In this document: in pieces, positions 41,301 to 48,867 of the stretch
Position numbering within the stretch: the stretch's first letter is position 1
Layout of the letters: every line of letters begins with the position of its first letter
Source: a bacterium UBP2_UBA5202
Lineage (GTDB): Bacteria; Edwardsbacteria; AC1; EtOH8
Assembly (NCBI GenBank): GCA_002412795.1
Contig: DHVS01000029.1
Coordinates: 204,053 to 268,052 of the forward strand
Reading direction: 5' to 3'
Length of the DNA stretch: 64,000 nt
Program-made: the position numbers and the translations under genes
The notes under the pieces: model-generated
Databases searched by the model: none
What the model saw: the letters and a program-made list of their open reading frames with translations, nothing else
What the model was told of the DNA's origin: nothing

Positions 41301-43080
41301 AATCAACCAGCAGCCGCCCCACATAAAGCATCTTTTCCAGGTCATTGTCGTTCTGGGCCTGTTCGAATATACTTTTGCCTTCGGTCAGCCATTGCTGCTG
41401 GACATTATTTTCATTCCAGAATATCCAGCGCGCCATGGAGGGAAATTCTGGCCGCTCTGCGGAAATCGCCGCCGTTTTTATCCGGTCAGTTTCAGACGGA
41501 GGTATCTGTTCCAGGATGAAGGTCCGTAGAATGTCCCCGTCCACCCGGCCGCTGTCGTCCAGCCAGTACTCCGGGTCGGGGCCCGCCGTCTTCATCTGCG
41601 ATCCCGCGCAGTCTTCCAGGCAGATCTTCTTCAATGCCTCCCGGCCATCAGCGTCAAGCAGTTGCCAGCGCCGGCCGATGTCACCGGCGATCTCCTCCGG
41701 CAGGATCCGGCCGGTGAACATCTTCTGCCAGTCTATCTGCCAATGGTCCTGCTTTTGGCTGATGACGGAGACACTTTGGCAGTGTTCCAGATAGGCCCTG
41801 GCATGGGCAACGTTGCTGCCGGCCTGCCGCCAGACCCAGTCGGACAGGTTTTCCAGCTCCCAGTTGCTTATCCCCGCCAGATAGCCGGCCAGGACCTTGG
41901 AATATTCCTGCTTGTGGAACTTTACCAAAGCCAGTGCCTGGCCCTTTGGGGAAAGCCGGGGGGTTGACGGATCAATGGCGGCCACTGATCTGCCGGGCCG
42001 GTCTTTAAGCCAGGCCGGTATTTCTCCATCCTTCAGACCATCCACCAGCAAGACAGCATCTGAAGGAAGCACCTTAAATAGTTTCTCGCCTTCTGACTCA
42101 CCGGCATTGAAATAAACCGATGTCTGCCCGGCCATCTGGCAGACGAAGTTCAATTCCCTTAAAAAGGCCGTCTTTCCCCGGCCCGGGCCGGCTGAAACAG
42201 TGAACAGGCCGGATCTCCCCGGACGCAAATGTTCCACGGCTTTGGCCAGCGCCTGGTTTTGGCCGGAAAAGCGAAAAGACCCCGGACTTTCCAGACCACA
42301 TCCGCTGCCGGAATGCCTTAAGGCCTGAACCAGCTGCGAGGCGGAATGATATCTTTCCTGGGGCCAATAGTTCAAAGTTCTGATCCCGATCTCCGACCGT
42401 TTGTCATCCAATGATTCCCTGATCCCCAGGTTCCAGGACAGGTTTTCCTCCAGCCTGTCCGTGGCCGCCGGAAGCTGCCCGGTCATCATCCAAAAAAGCA
42501 GCAGGCCCAGGCTGTAGACATCGGAGCTTTGGGTGGGCCCGGTGCTGCCGTTAAGGACCTCGGGAGACGAGTATTCGGCGGTGCCGGTAAAACCGGAACT
42601 TGTTTCATCGCCGGTTTTCCGGGCCAGCCCCAGGTCAATCAGCTTTACCCCTCCATCCCGGCCAATCAGGATGTTCTCCGGCTTGATGTCCCCGTGGATG
42701 TATTCCCGGCCGTGGAGATAGGACGCAACGCCGGCCAGCCTGACCCAGATATCCCACAGCTCTTTTTTGTCCGGCTGGTTCTGCCGGATGTAGGCATCCA
42801 GAGTGGCCCCGGGGAAATGCTCAAAGGCGGCCAGGGACTTTTCATCCTGGCGGTAAAAGTCAAAGGCCTTCAGCAGGCCGGGATGGTCCATCCGGTAAAG
42901 CCGGATGAACTCCAGTTTCAGGTCCTGGCCGGATTTTTGGGCGGCGGCTTTGACCACCACCGGCCGGCCGCTTAGCCTGTCTTCGGCCAGATAAACTTCG
43001 CCTTCGCCCCCCTGCCCCAGTTTTTCCAGCACCCGGTAGCGCCAGTGCAGGTCTGCTTTATGTTTTGTTGCTTGACTCAT
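38329..43080 (-). CDS. Ser/Thr kinase - P-loop ATPase - TPR - GAF - sigma54 activator - HTH fusion
   Basis: A 1583-residue cytoplasmic regulator. Kinase domain: GQGGEGEV (22-29), Lys44, HGDIKPEN with catalytic Asp131, DLG 149-151, APE-type SSPE. Then an NTPase with Walker A GPGRGKT (298-304) and about ten TPR-like repeats (about 600-1050). A GAF domain follows (about 1130-1270, LFLNDENSKHFL...SLLCLPL). The sigma54 AAA+ domain has Walker A GESGTGKE (about 1309-1316), the sigma54-contact loop GSFTGA and Walker B FLDEI. It ends in a Fis-type HTH (NFTKAAKIYGVSKRHFYRL). It should couple a signal and phosphorylation to sigma54 transcription. The start has no Shine-Dalgarno and a -10 box 8 nt upstream, suggesting a leaderless mRNA. 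Confidence 0.93.
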   Translation of the reverse strand: MSQATKHKADLHWRYRVLEKLGQGGEGEVYLAEDRLSGRPVVVKAAAQKSGQDLKLEFIRLYRMDHPGLLKAFDFYRQDEKSLAAFEHFPGATLDAYIRQNQPDKKELWDIWVRLAGVASYLHGREYIHGDIKPENILIGRDGGVKLIDLGLARKTGDETSSGFTGTAEYSSPEVLNGSTGPTQSSDVYSLGLLLFWMMTGQLPAATDRLEENLSWNLGIRESLDDKRSEIGIRTLNYWPQERYHSASQLVQALRHSGSGCGLESPGSFRFSGQNQALAKAVEHLRPGRSGLFTVSAGPGRGKTAFLRELNFVCQMAGQTSVYFNAGESEGEKLFKVLPSDAVLLVDGLKDGEIPAWLKDRPGRSVAAIDPSTPRLSPKGQALALVKFHKQEYSKVLAGYLAGISNWELENLSDWVWRQAGSNVAHARAYLEHCQSVSVISQKQDHWQIDWQKMFTGRILPEEIAGDIGRRWQLLDADGREALKKICLEDCAGSQMKTAGPDPEYWLDDSGRVDGDILRTFILEQIPPSETDRIKTAAISAERPEFPSMARWIFWNENNVQQQWLTEGKSIFEQAQNDNDLEKMLYVGRLLVDSGRLGTKEQTQIVRQLAALYQRVSRWALAIELWKTLAGQLSGEWEYYQTLAKLYANKGDHTKALETLEEGFPAVNNDDQKSLYLAYKGRVLGLQGRAEEAADNLHRSLEIANSGRCSNVTYFEIYNLLARHHQRSNDFKQVIDWAEKAAMIEISDPIEKAKLLNILGYSQWQEGDLVNAKTSLEQSSNLVEQEGQNSMLCYSLCYLGLINISLKNWGQALLCLQKAESNFSPNEGLAMQANITANLALIYGKSAQIKLSKEKYLEAYALYEENGDKQNMLICLSNVSSKEQLMGKTAYAIKTLTHCLDISLKNELDYVEVIIRKEMGIVCAEDNRHREGLDSIEKAMSLASAKGFKIQWDCIYYGALAAGYLNDHSSMKDYLGRARTQAGDAIEKAQLKMLEGFYMAKNGDINKGLDLAMQAAGELKDSGDPAESAKAWLKTGEMAMESDSFNDAEKLMPGLLAAEAEFQKMGAPVYLERTRNTILAAVHRLFAPGNLLPGARMLEGLYQIAALLDPEKNQAELAQSCLDVTVNLLNAERGGLFLNDENSKHFLAAKVDLDPLTQHDALEFSSNAVMAAASGETMVVSNDAQLDEALSSRLSVKRNAIRSLLCLPLKSREGNLGAIYLDSRLKPGLFSQAQRDFTKALAQILGAVIESHRLLEELRSKSREHQVTGSKALQGMIGNSPAVKSMIKRIKAAAPTDVTVLLDGESGTGKEMAAQIVHQLSARKDKKFLALDCGSLPETLLESELFGYVKGSFTGASKDKTGLFEAADGGTVFLDEIASASPGVQARLLRVIEAGEIRRIGSETASRVDVRMICATNKDLEIEINEGRFREDLYYRLKVIKIDIPPLRERSEDLLVLAEYFKNKYQKKFNKGSLSFNEGAKRAIVMHNWPGNIRELENTIQKAVLLASKRRITENELEIEGYRVDDAQSIRDNHEGSQRQLIIRSLESAGYNFTKAAKIYGVSKRHFYRLTGKHGVKRDKNVK

Positions 43081-43087
43081 TGACTAA

Positions 43088-43116
43088 AGTATACCCTCTT
43101 ACCATTATTATTTCAA
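43088..43116 (-). promoter_or_regulatory. Sigma70-type promoter of the kinase-sigma54 regulator
   Basis: Minus strand: -35 TTGAAA (43111-43116), a 17-bp spacer and -10 TATACT (43088-43093). The predicted start site coincides with the ATG region at 43080, so the mRNA would be leaderless or nearly so. Confidence 0.65.
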
Positions 43117-43156
43117 GCCTAAAGTAATTTGATCTGGCTTTTGGGGACATAAAAAA

Positions 43157-43176
43157 CCCCCGGATCGCTCCGGGGG
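43157..43176 (-). terminator. Terminator of the efflux operon
   Basis: Stem CCCCCGGA/TCCGGGGG with a 4-nt loop and TTTTTT on the minus strand. It lies 18 nt after the MacB-like stop; the plus strand also has a T-run. Confidence 0.88.
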
Positions 43177-43193
43177 CTTTTTATGAATTTATC

Positions 43194-44432
43194 TTACTCG
43201 TATCTCAACGCCTCTATCGGGTCCATTTCCGCCGCCCGCTGGGCTGGATACCACCCGAAGAATATTCCCACCGCCGCCGAAAATCCGAAGCCTAAAAGCA
43301 CCGACCACCAGCTGACCGAAGCCGGCAGCTTGATGACCAGAGAAACCAGCCCGGCCAGGATGAATCCCAGTATCATCCCGGTCACCCCTCCCACCAGCGA
43401 CAGGCTCACCGCCTCGATGATGAACTGCCTCATGATGTCCTTCTTGCGGGCCCCGATGGCCTTCCGGATGCCGATCTCCTTGATCCGCTCGCTGACCGAT
43501 ACCAGCATGATGTTCATGATGCCGATGCCGCCCACCAAAAGCGACAGCAGGGTTACGCCGATCATCAGGCCGAAGACCCCGGCGGTTATCTTCTTGAATA
43601 TCCCCATCAGCTGGTCGGCCGTAACTATCCCGAAGTCATCCGGCCTGGAGGGGGGCACCTTGCGCCTGCGGCGCAGCAGCTCGGTGACCTCATCCTTGGC
43701 CGTCTCGATGTGAGCCACGTCCAGCGGCTGGACCGCGATGGTGACCGAACCGCCCCGGCCCCGGTTGCGGATCTGACCGGTGAATATTTTTTGGAAGGTG
43801 GAAATGGGGATGATCAGCATATTGTCCTGATCATTCCCCAAAAACGACCCCTTTTTGCCCAGCAGGCCTATCACCTCAAAGCGGTTGCCATTGATGATCA
43901 CTTCCTTGCCCAATGGATCCTGTTGGCCGAAAAGTTTTTCCACCACGGTGGAGCCCAGCATGGCCACCTGGCGTCTGTGAACCATGTCCACGTTGGACAG
44001 GGGCCGGCCGTCAACGATCTCGTAGTCGGCGATGAACTGGTATTCTGGGGTGGTGCCGTTTACCTCGGTGCCCATTACTTCCTGTTTCTGGTATTTTACA
44101 TTGGCCATGTTTTCAAGTATCGGAGCCACCCTCAGCACCGAGGGGCAATTGTCCCTGATGGCGTAGGCGTCTTCGATGGTCAGGTTCTTGCGGCCCCTGG
44201 TCTTCAGCCAATCGTCATGGCTCATTACCAGCCCCTGTTTCTGGACATAGAGGGTGGTGGTGCCCAGCGACGACAGTTGTTTGGCGATCATCTTGTTGAA
44301 GCCGTCGATCAATGCCAGCATGCCGATCACCGTCAGCACCCCGATCATGATGCCCAAAGTGGTCAGCCCCGAGCGGAGCTTGTGTGCCCAGATGGCGTCA
44401 AAGGCCAGCCGGACCGATTCCCAGATGTTCAT
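43194..44432 (-). CDS. MacB-like ABC transporter permease (FtsX domain)
   Basis: A 412-residue permease of the MacB/FtsX family. TM1 lies at about 20-42 (LTTLGIMIGVLTVIGMLALI). A large periplasmic domain spans about 50-275. Three C-terminal TM helices follow, with the conserved VGGIGIMNIMLVSVSERIKEIGIRKAIGARKKDI stretch split over about 305-340. It transmits ATPase motion to the periplasmic adaptor in a tripartite mechanotransmission pump. It is the last gene of the TetR-TolC-MacA-ATPase-MacB operon, with a 69-nt gap from the ATPase and a strong terminator after it. Confidence 0.92.
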   Translation of the reverse strand: MNIWESVRLAFDAIWAHKLRSGLTTLGIMIGVLTVIGMLALIDGFNKMIAKQLSSLGTTTLYVQKQGLVMSHDDWLKTRGRKNLTIEDAYAIRDNCPSVLRVAPILENMANVKYQKQEVMGTEVNGTTPEYQFIADYEIVDGRPLSNVDMVHRRQVAMLGSTVVEKLFGQQDPLGKEVIINGNRFEVIGLLGKKGSFLGNDQDNMLIIPISTFQKIFTGQIRNRGRGGSVTIAVQPLDVAHIETAKDEVTELLRRRRKVPPSRPDDFGIVTADQLMGIFKKITAGVFGLMIGVTLLSLLVGGIGIMNIMLVSVSERIKEIGIRKAIGARKKDIMRQFIIEAVSLSLVGGVTGMILGFILAGLVSLVIKLPASVSWWSVLLGFGFSAAVGIFFGWYPAQRAAEMDPIEALRYE

Positions 44433-44501
44433 ATTAAAAATCCTTTGAAGCTATATGCTGTAGGCTCTAAGCATGGACTGATAGCTTAAAGCAATAAGGT
44501 T

Positions 44502-45182
<681 letters not shown>

Positions 45183-45188
45183 CAGGGC

Positions 45189-46460
45189 CTACTTTCCGGC
45201 ATTATCTGGTTTCCCGGCCGCCTTGGCGGTACCGGTCTTTATCTTGTCGTTGTGTTTCAGGTTCCGCAGCACACTAAACGGCCCCTTGACCACTTCCTGG
45301 CCTTCGGTCAGGCCGCTGACCACCTCGATATTTTCCTGATCCGATGCCCCGGTCTGCACCGGAGTAATCACCGCCCGTCCTTTTTCCATCACATAGACCA
45401 CTTCCTGCTCCTTCTCCCTGATCTTTTTGCCGTCAGCCGAACTGTCTCCGCCGGAAATGCTGCCTTTTTCCTTCCGGCCCTTCTTGGGTTCTGCCTGTTT
45501 GCGCTCCATCTCCACTTTGCGCATCACCACCGATTGGATGGGGATCAGTATGATGCCGGTCTTATGGGCGGTGGTGATATCCACGTTGGCCGACATCCCG
45601 GACTTGAGATCCATCGATTTGTCTGTGATCCTGGTCTTGACCGTGTAATTGACAGAAGCGGCGCTGGTGGATGAAGTATTGGTGCTGATGGCGGCGTTGC
45701 CCACTTCCGATACCACCCCCTTGAAGGTCTTGCCGATGATGGCATCCACCTCCACCTGGGCCTCCTGCCCCAGCTTGATGTCCCTGACGTCGCTTTCGTC
45801 CACCTGGGCCGCCACTTCCATCTGCGACAGGTCGGCCACGGTCATGATGACCGAACCGGCGTTGTTCATGGTTCCGGTGACCACCACTTCCCCCACCTCC
45901 ACGTTCAGCTGAACCACCGTGCCGTTGATGGGCGAGGTGATGGTGGTCTTGGCATAGGTGTCCTGGGCCTGCTCCAGCGAAGCCTCGGCCTGGGTCAGCC
46001 TGGCCCGGTCCAGATTATACTGGGTGGTGGTGGCTTCGTGTTCCTCCTGGGAGATCAGCCCGGCGGAAAAGAGTTCCTGCTTGCGCTTGTAGATCAGCTC
46101 TGTCTGGGCCAGGTTGGCCTGGGCTAGTTCCAGGCTGGCCCGGTTCTGCTTGACCTGGGCGGCATAGCTGGCGGGATCGATCTGAACCAGCACCTGTCCC
46201 TGGCGGACCCTGTCGCCCTCCTTGACCGGCAGCCGGGTGACCTTGCCCATCACATAGGCCGAGATCTGGACCACTGTCTCGGCCTTGACATTGCCGGGCG
46301 CCGAGACGGTGGAGATGATGTCGCCCTTTTTGACCTTGGCCGGCTGAACGGTCAGCTTTTTGCTGCCCCGGGCGATATTGGAAACGACCAGGATCAGCAC
46401 GATGAGCACAGCCCCGGATATGATCCATAATTTTTTACTTTTGAAGTTTATCGCTTTCAC
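45189..46460 (-). CDS. MacA-like periplasmic adaptor (membrane fusion protein)
   Basis: A 423-residue HlyD/RND-type adaptor. An N-terminal TM anchor (about 10-30) is followed by a lipoyl half-motif (GKVTRLPVKEGDRVRQGQVL), a long alpha-hairpin coiled coil (about 95-165), the second lipoyl half (SPINGTVVQLNVEVGEVV) and beta-barrel and membrane-proximal domains. A Lys/Glu-rich insertion (about 325-365, RKQAEPKKGRKEKG) is unusual for the family. I start it at GTG 46460, which has AGGAG about 7 nt upstream, rather than at a longer frame start 17 codons earlier. It bridges the MacB permease and the TolC-like channel. Confidence 0.92.
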   Translation of the reverse strand: MKAINFKSKKLWIISGAVLIVLILVVSNIARGSKKLTVQPAKVKKGDIISTVSAPGNVKAETVVQISAYVMGKVTRLPVKEGDRVRQGQVLVQIDPASYAAQVKQNRASLELAQANLAQTELIYKRKQELFSAGLISQEEHEATTTQYNLDRARLTQAEASLEQAQDTYAKTTITSPINGTVVQLNVEVGEVVVTGTMNNAGSVIMTVADLSQMEVAAQVDESDVRDIKLGQEAQVEVDAIIGKTFKGVVSEVGNAAISTNTSSTSAASVNYTVKTRITDKSMDLKSGMSANVDITTAHKTGIILIPIQSVVMRKVEMERKQAEPKKGRKEKGSISGGDSSADGKKIREKEQEVVYVMEKGRAVITPVQTGASDQENIEVVSGLTEGQEVVKGPFSVLRNLKHNDKIKTGTAKAAGKPDNAGK

Positions 46461-46522
46461 TTGGCCTCTCCTGAAATTTATTTGAAATGTTTGCTTAAAT
46501 ACTGAAAACATTAGAATCTTAT

Positions 46523-46611
46523 CTCACACAGAGACACAAAGACCACAGAGCCTTTACTTAGGTTACAAATTTAGCTAAACTTCTTGGCGTTCTTAGCGGC
46601 TTTGTGTGAAG
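46523..46611. repeat. Imperfect inverted repeat, GCCACAAAGACAC family, copy 2
   Basis: Left arm CTCACACAGAGACACAAAG... (46523-46552) pairs imperfectly with CTTGGCGTTCTTAGCGGCTT... (46583-46611). It sits between the TolC-like and adaptor genes inside the efflux operon. Related copies: 12737-12811 and 50131-50195. Confidence 0.65.
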
Positions 46612-46648
46612 AGTAATTTGCAGATATATTCTTGTTGATCGGAGCCAG

Positions 46649-47920
46649 TTACCACTTGCCCAAAGCCTTGTCCAGCCTGGCCAGGGACAGGTAATAATCG
46701 CACAAAGTATTGGCCGCCTGCTGCTGGGCCTGGTTGTAGGTCAGCTGGCTGGACAGCAGGTCCAGCACCGAGGCCGAACCCAGCCGGTATTTTTCAGTGG
46801 TCAGCTTGTAATCTTCTCCAGCCTGCTGCAGCAGATCGGTCACCAGGCCGATGGCTTCACGGGACATGGCCAGGCTCAGTTTGGCCAGCTTCAGCTCGGA
46901 ATAGACCGCCTGCCGGGCCGAAAAGAGATCGGCGTCGGCTGTTTTCAACTGGGCGGCGGCCTGGCGGATGCGGGAGGCGGAAATGCCTCCGTCAAATATA
47001 TTCCAGTTCAATGAAAGAGATGCGCTCCAGGAGTCGCGGTCTATCCAGTCGGAATTATCCTTGAATTGCCGCGAGTCGGAATATCCGTAACTATAGGAAC
47101 CGGATAGGTAAGGGAGTTTGTCAAGCCAGGCCGACCAAAGCCCGGTTTTTTTGCTTTTTTGGTTCTTGCTGGCCAGACGATAGGCCGGGTTCTGTTCCAG
47201 TTCGGAGGCAGTGACACTGTCGTTGAAAGCTTTCATCAGGCTGGTGTCGGGGAAATCCAGGCTGGGATTGATGACCGCTTCGCCCGAAAGGCCCAGCAGG
47301 CCGGCCAGCGATTGCTTGGCGGTCAGCAGATTGCTCTCGGACGAGAGCAGGTCCACCCGGTTCTGGGTCAGCCTGACCTGGATTTTAAGCATGTCGGCCC
47401 GGCTTAAGGAACCCAGTTGAAACATGGCTTCGGCCCGCTTGGACTGTTCCTGGCTTTGCTTGACCGAAGACCGGGCCACTTCCACCGCCTTTTCCAGCTT
47501 GGCCAGCCCGTAGAACGCCTCCTTTACCCGGTAGGCCAGCGAAGCCACCGCCAGCTGGTAGGCCGCCCCGGCCGACTGCCGGGCCAGCGCCGTGCCGGTG
47601 ATATCGGCCCAGCCGGACAGGTTAACCAGGCTCATCCCGACGTTCAGGCCGGTACTGTAGGTGTTGGAATGCCCGTTCTGGTCGACGGTGGCCGGGCCTC
47701 TCTGGGAAAAACTGGAGTTTGCCGAGAGGTGGGGAAGAATGGTTCCCACCGAACCCTGCAAGGATGCTCCGGCCAGGCTCAGATTGGCCTGGGCCTTTTT
47801 AAGCTCCGGGCTTTGCTTTAAAGCCAGGGAGACGCACTGCTCCACGTTCAGGGAATCTACGGCTTGGGCTGGCCAGGAGAATTGTAACAGGATAAAAACC
47901 GCTAAAACTATCTTTTTCAT
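46649..47920 (-). CDS. TolC-like outer membrane efflux protein
   Basis: A 423-residue outer-membrane factor. A signal peptide (about 1-20, ending PAQA) precedes two OEP repeats (about 25-210 and 225-420) rich in long amphipathic helices and ending near YLSLARLDKALG. Each repeat supplies two beta-strands and helical hairpins of the trimeric channel-tunnel. It is encoded 44 nt after the TetR repressor and before the adaptor and MacB genes, so it serves as their outer channel. Substrates could be drugs, peptides or lipids; the sequence does not decide. Confidence 0.92.
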   Translation of the reverse strand: MKKIVLAVFILLQFSWPAQAVDSLNVEQCVSLALKQSPELKKAQANLSLAGASLQGSVGTILPHLSANSSFSQRGPATVDQNGHSNTYSTGLNVGMSLVNLSGWADITGTALARQSAGAAYQLAVASLAYRVKEAFYGLAKLEKAVEVARSSVKQSQEQSKRAEAMFQLGSLSRADMLKIQVRLTQNRVDLLSSESNLLTAKQSLAGLLGLSGEAVINPSLDFPDTSLMKAFNDSVTASELEQNPAYRLASKNQKSKKTGLWSAWLDKLPYLSGSYSYGYSDSRQFKDNSDWIDRDSWSASLSLNWNIFDGGISASRIRQAAAQLKTADADLFSARQAVYSELKLAKLSLAMSREAIGLVTDLLQQAGEDYKLTTEKYRLGSASVLDLLSSQLTYNQAQQQAANTLCDYYLSLARLDKALGKW

Positions 47921-47964
47921 GGCATCTTTATAATTGTGTTGCTTCGTATGTTGACCGATTGATC

Positions 47965-48588
47965 TTATAATAGATTGTTCCCGATAACATTACGGACTTC
48001 CCGATGCAAATGTTTCCCGTTCTTAGCCGCCCCGTATAAAAATAATTCCATGATCCGGTCGACGATCTTGTCCTTTCCCTGCCCGGAGAACTCCATCACC
48101 GTCGTTTTGGTCATTACTGCCAGCTGGATGGCCAGCAAACGGGGGTTTTCTCTGACAAAATGGCCGTCTTTCATTCCTTTTTCAATGACCTCGGCGATTG
48201 AATTTATGATCTTTTTGTTCTGTAAGTGAATGGACTTATGCCGTTTGTGCATGTCCCGGGCTCCGGTCTCGGCTATCAATTTAAATAGGCTTCGGTTTTT
48301 CAGCAGCAGATCTGCCATATCCGACATCATCTTCCCCAGTTTTTGTTCTGGCGAAGCTTTGCTTTCCAGATCAATCGAAAGGCAGGTCAAAAGGTCTTCC
48401 ACCGCCTGGTCCAGGATGCTGAAATACAGGTCGTCCTTGCTGCTGAAATAGCGGTAGATGGTGCCCTTGCCGATGCCGGCCTTCCCGGCCACATCTTCCA
48501 TCAGGGTCTTCTGGAACCCCCTCTTGGCAAACACCGCCGCGGCGGCTTTTAATATTTCCTGGCGTTTCAGATCGGTAACCGTTCTCAT
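47965..48588 (-). CDS. TetR-family repressor of the efflux operon
   Basis: A 207-residue regulator. The N-terminal TetR HTH (about 8-54) reads RQEILKAAAAVFAKRGFQKT and GKAGIGKGTIYRYFSSKDDL. A helical ligand-binding domain with a TetR_C-like end follows. I start it at ATG 48588 since 28 extra upstream codons would run through the promoter and operator. The perfect palindrome at 48615-48632 overlaps the start site, so the gene and the efflux genes behind it should be auto-repressed and induced by a pump substrate. Confidence 0.93.
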   Translation of the reverse strand: MRTVTDLKRQEILKAAAAVFAKRGFQKTLMEDVAGKAGIGKGTIYRYFSSKDDLYFSILDQAVEDLLTCLSIDLESKASPEQKLGKMMSDMADLLLKNRSLFKLIAETGARDMHKRHKSIHLQNKKIINSIAEVIEKGMKDGHFVRENPRLLAIQLAVMTKTTVMEFSGQGKDKIVDRIMELFLYGAAKNGKHLHREVRNVIGNNLL

Positions 48589-48614
48589 TTTATGCCTTTG
48601 TAAAATGGATAATG

Positions 48615-48632
48615 GAACTGACTGGTCAGTTC
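48615..48632. promoter_or_regulatory. TetR operator
   Basis: Palindrome GAACTGAC-N2-GTCAGTTC lying just downstream of the -10 box, covering the transcription start. The 8-2-8 symmetry is typical of TetR-family operators. Confidence 0.85.
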
Positions 48633-48633
48633 T

Positions 48634-48662
48634 ATTATATGCCATAAACCATAATATGTCAA
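48634..48662 (-). promoter_or_regulatory. Perfect sigma70-type promoter of the tetR-efflux operon
   Basis: Minus strand: TTGACA (48657-48662), a 17-bp spacer and TATAAT (48634-48639). Consensus at all twelve positions. Confidence 0.9.
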
Positions 48663-48692
48663 GGGGGTTCAAAATGTTTTTAGGAATCAGCT

Positions 48693-48754
48693 AACGGCCT
48701 TTCACCGGAGGCTCCCGCCCTGGAGGGTAACGGATGCCTGAGGGAAAGGCCGTT
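48693..48754. other. Structured inverted repeat of unknown role
   Basis: A perfect 11-bp outer stem AACGGCCTTTC/GAAAGGCCGTT encloses a 40-nt GC-rich loop that can form smaller stems (CTCC/GGAG and AGGC/GCCT). No U-tract follows on either strand, so it is not a standard terminator. It lies between the tetR promoter and the 3' end of the acyl-CoA dehydrogenase gene. Confidence 0.55.
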
Positions 48755-48818
48755 TAATGGTAAAATTATTATAATCATTAGACCGCGGATACCGGTAAAA
48801 GGTTTAATCGGAAACAAT

Positions 48819-48848
48819 AATAGCCCAGCCATTTATGGCTGGGCTATT
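48819..48848 (-). terminator. Hairpin after the acyl-CoA dehydrogenase gene
   Basis: A 13-bp perfect stem AATAGCCCAGCCA/TGGCTGGGCTATT with a 4-nt loop, 19 nt past the stop at 48868. The U-tract on the minus strand is weak (ATTGTTTCC). Confidence 0.7.
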
Positions 48849-48867
48849 AAAGCAAAGAAACTGTCCC

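Noticed and set aside
48693..48754. Integron attC site
   Set aside because: The terminal heptamers each miss the RYYYAAC/GTTRRRY consensus, there is no integrase, and no cassette array.
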